Positions 11,608 to 23,434 of a stretch of DNA of 64,000 bases are shown one piece after another. Numbering within the stretch: position 1 is the stretch's first letter; each line of letters starts with the position of its first letter. The notes beneath the pieces are model-generated. The model was not told where the DNA came from. It did not search any database and saw only the letters and a list, made by a program, of their open reading frames with translations. Location of the stretch: assembly GCA_021030915.1 (NCBI GenBank), contig JAGEMR010000016.1:1-64000 (forward strand), in the 5' to 3' direction. Source of the DNA: Astrothelium macrocarpum. Its lineage: Eukaryota > Ascomycota > Dothideomycetes > Trypetheliales > Trypetheliaceae. Both the position numbers and the translations under genes were made by a program.

Positions 11608-14328
11608 ATGGCGCCAGAACAGCGCCTGAGAGGGCGACCAGCTCGTACGAGCCCCAGAATTCATAGATATGGTCTAAATTACTGATCTATGGACAGATAC
11701 TCCCGGTCCTACGTTTCTTACCTATACGCCGAATGGTAGAAAGATTATTACTGCCGGTCTGAACAATGCTATCCGCGTATTTCAGTCCGGCTCTGATGCT
11801 GAGCCTACAAACATTGACGATTGCCAAGAATCGAATACCGCAATCGTTGCAACAGTCAGCCCCTCCTATTAATACTCTCGTCTCATAGTAACGGCCATGT
11901 AGAACGATTTCTTCATTACTGGATCAGAAGATGGGACAGTTTGTAAATACTCCCTGCAGAACAATTCACTCGATCAGATACTCGTCCGAAGCACTTTGCC
12001 CGTGCGAGATCTTGCTCTTTCTCCGGATGGCAACTGGGTGGCAGTCGCAAGCGAGTAAGTTCTAAAGAGATGTCATTACGCAGAAGATAGGACTGAGTGC
12101 AAATAGGGAACTGGTTGTCAAGGTCGTGAATACCAATGACATGTTTCGCGTATTATATCTGCGAGACCAAACCAAATCTGTCAAACATGTTTCTTTCGAT
12201 CCCAGCGGCACTTTCTTATCAGTTACCAGCCACGACGGACAGATATTCGTATATTCACTAAGTTCAGAACAACCTGAACTGATCAAGAAATTGGATGGAC
12301 TTACTAGCAGCTACGAACCTGATGCTGAGGCCAGCTCTAGAGCATTGTGGCACCCTGACGGGCGAGCCTTCGCGATTTCTACTCCAGCAAAAGAAATACA
12401 AATCGTATCCAAGGGTGATTGGGAACGCCAGCGAGTCTTTCGTTCTGGTCATAGAGGAGAGATAACAGCCGGTGCATGGTCGCCTAATGGCGCATTTCTC
12501 GTGACTGCGGGATCAGACCGAAGTCTTGTTTTATGGGACACCAAGACTCAAAGCATAATAAAACGCCAAGAAGACATTCGAGCGACTGTCCTCGATCTAG
12601 CCTGGCATCCAGTAGAGAATATCGTATCCTACACAAATAATGACGGTGAACTATACATTCACAATGATTTTGTGCCTACAGAGCAAGCATCACTCCTGGA
12701 AAAAGAACTTCAACCGGCCCCGTTCGTCCATGACCCGTTGTCTGAAATCTCTGGAAATGCACGCCGGCCCTTGACCAATGGAATTCAGAAAGCTGTTCCG
12801 ATTGGTCGCGGTAGAAGAGGCTCGCCGGATTCTCTAGATGACATTCTTGGTCCAGATGCAATGTCTGATGGAGGATTCATCGAGGATGATGACGGAGCTG
12901 GCTATGTTGAGCAGGTGAATGGATTTGGCAAACGTACCAATGGCCATCTACAAGAGCTCGAAGGTTCAAGTAGAAAACGACAAGCCAGAGATAGCGAATG
13001 GCAGCCCGCAGTTCATCCACCATTTCAGCCTGGCAGCACGCCTTGGCGCGGAAACAGAAAGTATCTCTGCTTAAATCTGACCGGATTCGTATGGACTGTG
13101 GATCAAGACAATCACAACACCGTGACAGTCGAGTTCTATGATCGCGAGTTCCACCGAGACTTCCATTTCACAGACCCATTGCTTTACGACAAAGCCTGTC
13201 TGAATGACAACGGCACTCTATTTTCGTGTCGATCGTCGGACAAGAATCCGGCCATGCTATATTACCGGCCACATGAGACATGGACTTCTCGAACGGAATG
13301 GCGGACGGAATTACCAAAAGGTGAAAACGTTGTGGCTATGTCGCTTAGCGATTCATACATTGTAGTGACGACTTCGGCCAATTATGTTCGCATCTACACT
13401 CTTTTTGGCACACCGATCCGAGTACATCGACAGAAGAGCACGCCAGCTGTGACTTGCGCTTCATGGAGAGATTACGTTCTCACAGTCGGCAATGGGCCTG
13501 TTTGTAGCGACGGAGCAACCCAGCTCCTATATACGATTGAAAACGTGAAGAGAGACGAGGTATACCAATGTGAAGACATTGTGGCATTGAGTGAAGACGC
13601 AGAGCTCAAGAGTGTCTTTTTCTCTGACACCGGGGTAGGTCGGATATCTGAATTCTAAAAACTCAAAATACTGATATCCGCAGGATCCTTGTATTTATGA
13701 TTCGGAGGGCGTTTTGCTTGTCTTGCTCCACTGGAGAACTCCAGGCCAAGCACGTTGGGTGCCTCTTTTGGACACTAGACAAATGGAACGCCTAGCGGAT
13801 GGGAAGCGAGAAGAGTCGTACTGGCCCGTTGCGGTTGCTCAAGAAAAGTTCCATTGCATCATCCTTAAAGGCGGGGATCGATATCCTTACTTTCCACGGC
13901 CTCTCTTGACGGAATTTGGGTTCAAGATCCCCGTGACGGCAGGTCCAGTTGCTGAAGATGAAGATGGCATCGACAACGAAAGGCGAATGTTAGAAGAGTC
14001 CTTTGTGCGTAATTCAATCATGCTCAGCTTGTTGGAGGATGTTGTGAATGCAACGAATGCCTCGTATAGTCAACGAAGCGAGCTTGGGAGGCACCAAGTT
14101 GAAGTTGATAAAATCCTTCTGCAGCTGCTTGCAGCAGAGTGCAGAGAAGGTGAAGAAAAGGGTATGAAGGCGCTTGAAATTGTAGGATTACTACGTGATA
14201 AAAGTGGGAAGATGTTGGAGGCAGCTGGGAAAATTGCTGCCCGATTTGAGCGTGATGTGCTGGGAGACAAGATCAGGGAAGTGGCAGAGCGCAGATTGGT
14301 TGAGGTGGAGGACGAGGGCGTAATGTGA
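11608..14328 (+). CDS. mcl1: Mcl1/Ctf4 (SepB) DNA polymerase alpha accessory factor
   Basis: Five exons: 11608-11644, 11697-11854, 11903-12054, 12107-13634 and 13684-14328, giving 839 residues. The N-terminal third is a WD40 propeller, with repeats such as FDPSGTFLSVTSHDGQIFVY and WSPNGAFLVTAGSDRSLVLW. An acidic linker follows, then the Mcl1 middle domain (GFVWTVDQDNHNTVTVEFYD) and a helical C-terminus. Relatives trimerise at the replisome and link the CMG helicase to polymerase alpha and cohesion factors. The first intron was set so that the N-terminus reads RPAHTPGPTFLTYTPNG, the conserved opening of the family; the alternative donor would leave only 25 bases of intron. The gene is divergent from chz1. 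Confidence 0.93.
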
Positions 14329-14683
14329 TTATACATCCCTGGTGTATAGTTGCTTGGTATGAACAGCCTCACCCTTCATTATAATCTTTCAGAGGACATG
14401 ATGACAATTATGCCAAAGAGCTTCACGCACTGAAGATATCCTAGGGCGAATTTTGGCTACACTGGAATATGATGAATGTTTCGTCTGCTACTATTAGGAG
14501 GATGCGGTTGAAAAGGTAGAGCCACGAATACTCGACCCTATTTCAGGATGACAACATAATAGATAGCCCAAAACCGGCAACGAAGGCTCAACTACCTTAG
14601 AGATAGAACGATGTGCAGAGCATTGTGTCTAGCACTGCCGTGGTTTCGCCGATCTGAGCAAGGGCCACGAAACATCCCACCAA

Positions 14684-14691
14684 TGACGTCA
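14684..14691. promoter_or_regulatory. Palindromic CRE/ATF site in the Hsp70 upstream region
   Basis: A perfect TGACGTCA palindrome overlaps a CCAAT box (14680-14684), about 440 bases before the Hsp70 start. In fungi this octamer is bound by ATF/CREB bZIP proteins in stress responses. The 14329-15125 region is otherwise free of genes. TATA-like ATATAAG motifs lie near 14953 and 15040. No clean three-unit heat-shock element was found by eye. Confidence 0.4.
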
Positions 14692-15125
14692 AGCGGTGAA
14701 AGCTCGAAGCTCCAGCAATCAAAGAGGAATTGAAAATTGTGTGGCAAGATTGGGAGTAAATCGAGACTTTTACATCACAGCCTTGCACAGGCAGCAATCA
14801 CATTCACTTGTCACTAGGCAACAGATTTTAAAGTGGGTACGTGGTGGTGCTAGCCGCTGCTCGAAGGCTGGAGAGGTTGCTGGGTAGAAATGGAAGTTGT
14901 CAGAATCCAATCGAAGTACACTAAAAATTTCCAGTGCCCACAGCCTCCAACAATATAAGAATTCGCTCTGCGTTGTTTCTCTACCATCATTCCTCCTTCC
15001 CACTACAATCTCCTCAACCTCTACATTCCGATTGCTCCAATATAAGTGCTCCTACTGCACTGAGCCTCACTTTGAACTCCTTTTCCCAACTTTGTTTACA
15101 TATACCCCTTTGCTAAAATTTCATA

Positions 15126-17441
15126 ATGGCTCCAGCCATCGGTATCGATTTGGGTACGACCTACTCGTGCGTGGGCATCTTCCGTGATGACCGCATCGAG
15201 ATCATTGCCAACGACCAAGGCAATCGTACCACACCTTCGTTTGTCGCCTTCACCGACACAGAGCGTCTGATTGGCGATGCCGCCAAGAACCAGGTTGCGA
15301 TGAACCCAGCAAACACTGTCTTCGATGCCAAGCGTCTTATTGGCAGGAAGTTTGTCGACCAAGAGGTTCAGGCAGATATGAAGCACTTTCCCTTCAAGGT
15401 GCTAGAAAAGTCTGGCAAGCCCATCATCAGTGTCGAATTCAAGGGCGAAGACAAGGTGTTCACACCAGAAGAAATCTCCTCAATGGTTCTCACAAAGATG
15501 AGGGAGACTGCTGAATCATATCTCGGTGGGACTGTCAACAATGCAGTGGTGACAGTGCCGGCATATTTCAACGACTCCCAACGACAAGCCACAAAGGACG
15601 CCGGCCTCATCGCTGGCTTGAACGTACTCCGTATTATCAACGAGCCTACCGCTGCTGCCATCGCTTACGGTCTCGACAAGAAGACTGAGGGTGAGCGTAA
15701 TGTTCTCATCTTCGACTTGGGTGGTGGTACCTTTGATGTCTCTCTCCTTACCATCGAGGAGGGTATTTTCGAAGTCAAGTCCACTGCTGGTGATACTCAC
15801 TTGGGAGGCGAGGACTTTGACAACCGTCTTGTCAACCACTTCGTTAACGAGTTCAAACGCAAGCACAAAAAGGTATGTAGTCGTTTTCTTAGTTAGCTCG
15901 GACTTCAGTGTTCTCTTTGCAATCTTTCCTTCCAATACCAGCACCAGCGGGTGCGATAAAAAATGTCACCCGCGATCGCGAGAGAGGATCCACTGTTTAC
16001 ATTCTAGGGAGGCCCTCAGCAATGTTAATAGGGAAAATCTTGAGACTTATTTCTCAGCGATTCGCTTCAAGTAAGCTGAGGTCCTCCTGGGAGGCTTTGA
16101 CGCTTGGGGTCGCAGGTGACATTTCTTATTGCAATTCCTGGTGCCAGTCTAATTCCAACCAACATTTCAAATACAAAAGTCATCTCGTCAAGATCAAACA
16201 CTAACAATCTTCTCCAGGATTTGACATCCAATGCTCGCGCACTCCGTCGTCTCCGAACAGCTTGCGAGCGTGCCAAACGTACTCTCTCTTCATCAGCACA
16301 AACCTCCATCGAAATCGATTCACTGTACGAGGGTATTGACTTCTACACCTCCATAACCCGTGCCCGTTTTGAAGAACTCTGCCAAGATCTTTTCCGCTCC
16401 ACCATGGAGCCAGTTGAGCGTGTACTCCGCGACGCCAAGATTGACAAGTCTTCCGTACACGAAATTGTCCTTGTTGGCGGCTCTACTCGTATTCCCAAGA
16501 TCCAGAAGATGGTCTCCGATTTCTTCAATGGCAAAGAACCCAACAAATCCATCAACCCTGACGAGGCTGTCGCCTATGGTGCTGCCGTCCAGGCTGCCAT
16601 CCTCTCTGGTGACCAATCTTCCAAGTCCACTAACGAAATTCTCTTGCTCGACGTCGCTCCTCTTTCCCTCGGTATCGAGACCGCTGGTGGTGTCATGACC
16701 CCTCTCATCAAGCGCAACACCACCATCCCCACAAAGAAATCCGAAGTCTTCTCCACCTTCTCCGACAACCAACCAGGTGTGCTCATCCAAGTCTTCGAGG
16801 GTGAACGTGCTCGCACCAAAGACAATAACTTGATGGGTAAATTCGAGCTCACCGGTATCCCACCTGCGCCACGTGGTGTGCCCCAAATTGAGGTCACCTT
16901 TGATATTGATGCCAACGGTATCATGAATGTCTCTGCCGTTGAGAAGGGTACGGGAAAGAGCAACAAGATCGTCATCACAAACGACAAGGGACGCTTGTCT
17001 AAGGAGGAAATTGAGCGCATGCTTGCAGAGGCTGAGAAATACAAGGCTGAAGATGAGGCTGAAGCCTCCCGTATCTCCGCCAAGAACGGTCTTGAGTCCT
17101 ACGCATACTCCCTCCGCAACACTCTTAGCGACTCGAAGGTCGATGAGAAGCTCGAGGCTGGTGACAAAGAGAAGCTCAAGGCTGAGATCGACAAGACCGT
17201 TGCCTGGCTCGACGACAACCAGCAAGCCACCAAGGACGAGTACGAGAGCCAGCAAAAGGAACTCGAAGGTGTTGCCAACCCTATCATGGTCAAGTTCTAC
17301 GGTGCTGGAGGTGAAGGCGGCATGCCCGGTATGGGTGGCATGCCTGGTGGTGGATCTGGCGGCTTCCCTGGCGCTGGTGGTCCTCCCCCAGGTGCTGGTG
17401 CAGGTGGCGACGATGGTCCTACTGTGGAGGAAGTCGATTAA
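15126..17441 (+). CDS. hsp70: Cytosolic Hsp70 (Ssa type)
   Basis: Two exons, 15126-15872 and 16218-17441, giving 656 residues. Signatures are GIDLGTTYSCVG near the start, IFDLGGGTFDVSLL, VLVGGSTRIPKIQ and a Gly/Met-rich tail ending GPTVEEVD. The EEVD end marks the cytosolic/nuclear form that binds TPR co-chaperones. The protein folds nascent and stress-damaged clients in an ATP cycle with J-proteins and exchange factors. The single 345-base intron falls between the codons of HKK and DLTSNARALR, phase 0, and contains a TIR element (copy C). Without the element the intron would be about 137 bases. A long open frame on the opposite strand is a by-product of strong codon bias. Confidence 0.97.
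15940..16147. mobile_element. TIR element copy C inside the Hsp70 intron
   Basis: The left end reads CACCAGCGGGTGCGATAAAA then AATGTCACCCGCG. The right end read in reverse gives GGCACCAGGAATTGCAATAA then GAAATGTCACC. The inverted repeats are about 35 bases in a 208-base unit. Internal blocks GGGAGGCCCTCAGCAATG and GAGGTCCTCCTGGGAGGC match copies A, B and D. The element lies wholly within the intron, 67 bases from the donor and 70 from the acceptor, so splicing signals and reading frame are untouched. Confidence 0.85.
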
Positions 17442-17743
17442 GCAGCTCGCTTCTATTTCACTTTCTCTCTTTCACCTTGCTTCCAACTCATGCAGCTGGG
17501 GTTCGGCGTTTAACAATAGACGGAGAAGCAGCAGATTTGGCTTCTCCTTTATGGTCCTTTTCTCGACATGATGTTAATGAATGGGTGGAAAAAAGATTTC
17601 CTATGCATTGCCAATTTGTACTCTAATGCAGCACCGCTAGGTAAATGCAATCGAATAATTAAGAAATAATTATCTTCTGAATTTAATGCCGTGACATTCA
17701 AACGTGAGCGTAGTGTTTATTTCTTACATTATACAAAACTATC

Positions 17744-17994
17744 ACCACACCAGTGGTTGTATTAAGTGTCACCCGCGCCCGCAAGAGATGAAATTCGCCG
17801 CTGGCCTCCTCGGGAGAACCTCATGTCGTTTTAAGCGATCATAACATGTAGAGAATTTATCAAGAATTCGTCAAAAAATAGCACTCCACACTTTTTCGCT
17901 TGTCATCGTTGAGGGCCTCCTTACAAGATATACGGCGAACTTTATACATCTTGCCATCGTAAGTGACATTTCTTATTGCAGCCTCTAGTGACCA
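17744..17994. mobile_element. TIR element copy D (MITE-like)
   Basis: The left end reads CACACCAGTGGTTGTATTAA then GTGTCACCCGCG. The right end reversed gives GGCTGCAATAAGAAATGTCA. The unit is about 250 bases. It carries CTCCTCGGGAGAACCTCATG on the left and, reversed, AGGAGGCCCTCAACGATG on the right. It lies between the 3' ends of hsp70 and emi1. No gene is seen in the rest of 17442-18080. Confidence 0.8.
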
Positions 17995-18080
17995 TATCAG
18001 ATCATGCCCAACCGCTTCTACACCACTAATCTTACACTCCATCCCTCCCAATTTTCTCCCCCTAGACTTTGACTATCCTC

Positions 18081-18713
18081 TCAACCACCCCTCGGATCTT
18101 TCCCAAAAGCCCGCACCAACGGCTCCCGCCTCACCTCCCACACATCCTCACTACTCGGCCCCATCTTCCAGTGCACCTCCTTCTTCCGATAGTGCTCTCG
18201 CACCGCGCTCTCCCTCTCCCCAGCCGGCAGCGTCCGCGTCCTCATGCAGAACCAGAAGTCCCCCCACTGTGTTTGGCAGTCCCGCAGCGCGCCGTATCGG
18301 TAGACGTTGTTGAACTGCCCGCCTAGCGATTGGCAGTAGAAGGCGCTATCGAAGGCTGTGCGGCACGACATGCTGGTTGGGAGCACGGAGTCGGAGGGTG
18401 AGGTTGTGTGGGAGGTGCTGGAGGTGGTGGGGGAAGAGGAGGAGGGCGATGGATTGGTGTTGGACGAGGGATTGGTAGTGGTGGAGCGGGTTTCGTGCGC
18501 GAGCTCGGCGAGGAAGCTGCGGAGGTCCGCATCGTCTTGTTCGTCTCGTGAGGAGGAGTTGGTGGTGGATGTGGAGGAAGGGGCTGGATAGGGCTTGTCG
18601 GCGAGTTCGCGTGTGCTGGCTGGAGGTTCAGAGGGGGTGGGTGTTGGGTCTGGGGGGGTGTCTGAAGGCTTGAGGACGGGAGTTTGTGGATCGGAGCGGT
18701 ACCACCAACCCAT
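18081..18713 (-). CDS. emi1: Emi1-like twin CX9C protein (DUF3128)
   Basis: Single exon, 210 residues. The conserved C-terminal half contains SCRTAFDSAFYCQ and DCQTQWGDFWFCM, a perfect pair of CX9C motifs, within the DUF3128/Emi1 block ending in HWKMGPSSEDVWEVRREPL. Twin CX9C proteins usually fold by disulphide relay in the mitochondrial intermembrane space. Yeast Emi1 is linked to early meiotic gene induction and respiration. The N-terminal half is Ser/Thr/Pro-rich and poorly conserved. The open frame runs 18 codons further but from a TTG, so the ATG giving MGWWYRSDPQTP is used. It is divergent from yme2, 264 bases away. Confidence 0.88.
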   Translation of the reverse strand: MGWWYRSDPQTPVLKPSDTPPDPTPTPSEPPASTRELADKPYPAPSSTSTTNSSSRDEQDDADLRSFLAELAHETRSTTTNPSSNTNPSPSSSSPTTSSTSHTTSPSDSVLPTSMSCRTAFDSAFYCQSLGGQFNNVYRYGALRDCQTQWGDFWFCMRTRTLPAGERESAVREHYRKKEVHWKMGPSSEDVWEVRREPLVRAFGKDPRGG

Positions 18714-18977
18714 TTTGAGGGATTTGAATCTGTGGTTGCTTTTGGTGAGGAGGTTGGAAAGGTGCAAAGAATTTTGGAGCTGGATAGCTTGAGCTATGAT
18801 ACTTGCGAACTGTGACTGGTGGTCTGTGCCTCCATCGTCATTACGGTGTCACTAAAACTGGCCTTTCAACTTTCAGGAGTTTTGAGGACCGGGGAGGTTA
18901 TATCTATAATTATTTCCATCGTTTTCCTCTTGTCTTTAATATGGACTTGGGTGCTTAATACATATCAGTAAATCGCG

Positions 18978-21900
18978 ATGAATCGCCTTGCACGGTTACG
19001 GACATGGCCTGAACAGCAGTTAAATCGCCCCTACCAGGGATCACTTCGCGCAAGAACTCTTGCTCAAAGGTGTGTGAAACAGATGGGTTCATTTCTGCAA
19101 TTAGGCAAACTGACATCATGAGTGAGACAATCATTATGGGGTCGTTCTGCATTTCAATCTACTCGTTTCGCCACACTCGAGGCCGGAGAACGCGATTCCG
19201 GACATATTGAGGCCAGCCCTAATCAGGGTATCTTTTATTTTGACAGTAAGTTGCAGGGATGTAATATTTTGATGTGTGTCCTATATTCATGCCGATGCTC
19301 AGGTTTATATCCTCTCAGGTTGCAATGGGCTTTCCACTTACCATGGCAAACCGAAAGTAATGCTGCAGGATTGATGCAACAGCTACAGTCCCGAGAGCTT
19401 ACTGCAAGCCCCTCCAATATTCTAGAGAATATGCAGAAGGATACATCACTAGTCAAAGTTGACGAAGTGCTGCCCAGGTTCAAAGAAGGCGGTGCATTTG
19501 TAAAATTCACTAGGACAGGTAATACTTCGTTCGAAGACATCGAAAGCAGAGTACAGAGCTATCTGAGAGAGAACCCGATCCGGCCACTATGGTGGCCTTT
19601 TCAAAGCGTCCAAGCAAATCTTGTGCAAGGGAAACCTTGGGTTGAGGATTTGTATCGTATGCCTAGTCTGAGACTGAAAGTCGAATTCTTGCCTGCCAAG
19701 CCGGGCGTCGAGGCTGCAGAACTTTCTCAGGAACAATTATACAGTCTCTTCAGACCATATGGCAAATTGGCCGATATTGTCCAGCAGCCGGCAGATTCAA
19801 AAATTCTGCCAAAGTTTGCCTACCTCGATTTTGCTGCCGCGAGGCGTGCAATCACGGCCAAGAACTGTTTGCATGGCTTTACTGTTTCAGAAGCTACTGG
19901 TGGTGGTTCGGGAGGGACAATTCTCAGACTGACCTATGAACGCAAGACAAAGAACCATTGGATCAAAGATTGGCTGTTTAATCATCCCAGAATCGTGATA
20001 CCTGCAATAGCTGCTATTGTCGCAGGCATCACTGTTGCTGTATTTGATCCGTAAGTATGACTTTTAAGTTGATGTGTTTAGTACGTTGCTCATCGTCAAA
20101 TACGTCCTGTCAAGGCTGGTCTTTAGCCCATGCATACTCGTCTTCTTGTGACTCATTTCACAACTGATTTGCGGGAGACGTGGTTTTTTCGCACCAATAG
20201 TGGGTGAAATCAGAAATGTTTAATTCTGGGATGCCCCAACCCGCTCACCAAACCTCGACAGAATGGTGGAAGTCATTTCTCGATGTTATTTACACAACAT
20301 TCGAACCATTTTAAATCGAGCTTGGCGAATGGGTTGAGGGTGTCCTGGGAATGACATTTCTAATTCCACCCACTGGTGGCATTCTTTTGAAATCACGCTC
20401 CTGAAAAGAGTGCCTTCAAGAAACACCGCTTCACCAGAACCGCGCATGAAATCTGAATTTGGATGATGCTGACATGTATAGGATTCGTACTTTCTTCATC
20501 AAAGCACATATAACGCGAGCATTCCACGTCCAAGAAAATCGAGTTTGGCGTTGGTTCAAGACTCAAGCAACTGATCTATTCCGCCGTAAAACCGAGGACG
20601 ACGCGGGCATGGAAGCTATCTGGGACGATCGAAAAGGCAATATCGATCAAATCGGTGCTTGGTTAATGGAAAGCGCAGATACTTTCATTGTTGTTCAAGG
20701 ACCTCGTGGATCTGGTAAAAAAGAGCTTGTTGTAGACCAGGCACTTAAGAACCGAAAGTACAAGATTGTACTTGATTGCAAGCCTATCCAAGAAGCCCGA
20801 GGTGATGCCGCCACCATCAATGCAGCGGCTCAAGAAGTCGGGTGCCGGCCGGTCTTCTCCTGGATGAATAGCATTAGCGGTCTCGTTGATCTTGCGGCTC
20901 AGGGTACGACGGGCATTAAGACTGGTTTTTCAGAAACTTTGGACAGTCAGCTTGCAAAAATTTGGAACAATACTGCGACAGCATTGAAGCAAATAGCATT
21001 AGAAGGGCGTAAAAAAGACGACAAGGACTCCAATCTAAGTGAAGATGAATATCTTGAGGCACACCCGGAACGAAGACCAGTAGTTGTAGTAGACAATTTT
21101 CTACACAAAAGCGCTGATAATAGTATTGTCTATGATAAGATTGCCGAATGGTAAGCTCCGGTTTCCCCCCGGATATTTCGGGTATCTCGGCCTTAAGCTA
21201 ATTGTCTGCAGGGCTGCACGATTAACGACGACAAATATTGCGCACGTCATCTTTCTAACGAACGATGTTTCCTTTTCCAAATCCCTCAGCAAGGCTCTCC
21301 CGGGTCGCGTATTTCGTCAGATATCGTTAAGCGACTGCAGTCCGGAAGTTGCCAAACGTTTCGTCGTCACACATCTTGATGCAGGCCCTGATACTGATGA
21401 CTCGGTTCCAGGCGAAAAGAAGCTTACGCCTTCGCAGAGACGCAAGGATCTTGGAGAATTAGACGAGTGCATTTCTTACCTTGGAGGTCGGCTGACCGAC
21501 CTCGAGTTCCTTGCACGACGTATCAAGACTGGGGAGAATCCCAAAAAGGCGGTGAATGAAATTATTGAACAATCTGCGTCTGAAATATTAAAGATGTTTT
21601 TGATTGGCATGGAAGATACTATGGTCGGCTCTGCACAAGGCTCTTCAAGACAATGGAACGCAGAACAGGCTTGGATTCTCATCAAACAATTAGCAGCTAG
21701 CGAGGTTCTGCGGTATAATGAGGTCCTCCTGAACGGTGCATATAGTTCGGGAGGTGAGAAGGTGCTACAAGCGCTTGAGCAGGCTGAGCTCATCACGATC
21801 CTTTCCTCGAACGGACGACCATACTCGATTAAACCTGGGAAACCTGTTTATCTGCCTGCATTCAAGCGACTCAGCCAAGACCGAGTGCTAAGCAGTAGAC

Positions 21901-22121
21901 TCGATCTGACTATATTGTCCGAGGCAATCAAAAGCGAAAATGCGAGCATCGACAAATGCGAGAATGAGCTCAAGCTCTTGGCTGGGCTACCCAAACAACC
22001 TACCGAATTGATGCCAAGAATCAGGTGGCTCTTGGCAAAGGTCGCAGCAAGTCAAGCAAGAGTAGAGAGTCTGGAAAAGGAAAGCGCCAAGCTCAAGAAA
22101 GTGTTACAGGAAGAATACTAA
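18978..22121 (+). CDS. yme2: Mitochondrial escape protein Yme2 (RRM plus RNA12 domain)
   Basis: Five exons: 18978-19069, 19127-19245, 19303-20050, 20482-21150 and 21212-22121, giving 845 residues. The N-terminus (MNRLARLRTW, then Arg-rich) looks like a matrix-targeting signal. An RRM follows (EQLYSLFRPYGKLADI, then FAYLDFAAARRAI), then a membrane span (IVIPAIAAIVAGITVAVF) just before the third intron. The RNA12 domain has a P-loop-like GPRGSGKKELV, and the C-terminus is coiled coil. Yeast Yme2 is an inner-membrane protein affecting mtDNA nucleoid structure and escape. The third intron, 431 bases, is unusually long because it holds TIR element copy E. Splicing at 20481/20482 restores the conserved IRTFFIKAH directly after the span. 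Confidence 0.92.
20191..20380. mobile_element. TIR element copy E inside a yme2 intron
   Basis: The left end reads GCACCAATAGTGGGTGAAAT then CAGAAATGT. The right end reversed gives GCCACCAGTGGGTGGAATTA then GAAATGTCA. The inverted similarity continues inwards for about 60 bases to CCAACCCGCTCACCAA and its partner. The unit is 190 bases, shorter and more palindromic than copies A-D but sharing the outer CACCAGTGGGTG and AGAAATGT cores. It is wholly inside intron 3 of yme2. Confidence 0.75.
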
Positions 22122-23434
22122 CAGATCGGATTTTGTTTTTTGCATGTTGTAGCAACAAGATACCCAGCTCCTGATTTTCGAAAATTTATTTCATCTCCAT
22201 CAATTACTCGTCACATGGCAAAGCTTACTAAATAATCCTGAATCTTCGAGGTACGTGTTTGCAAATGCCGTTTGCTTCTGCCATGCGTCCTCAATTCTTT
22301 AGATCAATACTCGTAATAAAAATGATCTAGCATGATGAAGTTGCATTCTCGAGAAATAGTCTTCCTCTATTAGTACTACATTGACGTATGATGTGTTACT
22401 GTCTCGCCCACAAGAATTCTTGGCAGGTCTCACTGACCGTACAATTGGGTACTTTGCCATTGTTTGTGCTTAAAATATATGCTGTTTCGCACACACCATT
22501 TATGTCTGGGCCGTTTTAAGGCTTGATCGATTGAGACCCGTGCGAAATTTGAGATCAACCTTACATGTTCCGGGCCAGGAGCTGCACTCCGCACTTTAAT
22601 TCTACTGCGCCTTATGCGCGGTGATTAATCTTATCAAGCAACGTGTTTGCTCGGTCTTCTATGTTCGGATATTCTATGTCCATAAAGCAGTCTAGTCCCC
22701 AATTGAGGATATCATGTGTCATAGAAATGAAGAAATTGCTTTGTCTTGAATGGGGGTTTCCGCGGTCCTGCTGGTTCCGAGAAGACGCGGCGCTGTGAAA
22801 AATGGCCGAAGTCGGACTGGAGATCTCCAACCAAAACGGACAAATTTTCCAGCAAAAATCTCACTTTGCCACTGGCAAGTGACCGAATAGCCATTACCGA
22901 GCAATCAGGCAACCCCAGTTATGAATGCATTACTAAGTGGTTGGCAGCAGATCACACAAGCTTTGTTTTCAGTACGTGCGAAGCAAATTGATGGTGATTG
23001 ATGCAAGATAACAAGCCAGGTTGCCATGACGAGCTCTAATTACGGCAAAAGATCCCAAGGCCGTGGTGACCATGGCCAAATGAACCAGTGAGATCTGCTG
23101 AGGCGGCGCCCGATGACGGCAAAGCAAGATGCACGACTGCAAACCTGCAGCGGCTATCTAGCCTTAGTGTTGGGCTCGAGCAATACACTCTCAACCGTTC
23201 CTTCATCTGACGAATCATAGGGGGAGAAAAGCTTCCTCTGTCCTTCCAACGTCCTGGTCGAAACTTCGTTCGAAGGAGCTAGGGCCGGCAGGCCTAAGCT
23301 TCTTGCAGACAGAGGGGATGTCCCGACAGGGTTTGCCACACGTTCTCCCACTGCCATCCGTGCTATTTCACATGGATGCTGCACGTCAAGCGTCACTAAA
23401 ATGACTTTTTTTCTTGCCGAATTTAACCTCATTA
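22122..23434. other. Gene-free interval
   Basis: I find no supported gene. Short overlapping frames on both strands near 22600-22990 share no family motif. The left end is the yme2 3' flank. Confidence 0.45.

Noticed and set aside
11650..11696. A 25-base first intron in mcl1 using donor GTCTAA
   Set aside because: Too short to splice; the donor at 11645 gives a 52-base intron with a CTGAT branch point and the conserved RPAHTPG start.
16320..17255. 311-codon frame antisense to Hsp70
   Set aside because: Long antisense frames are a known by-product of strong codon bias in Hsp70 genes; no start context or motif supports it.
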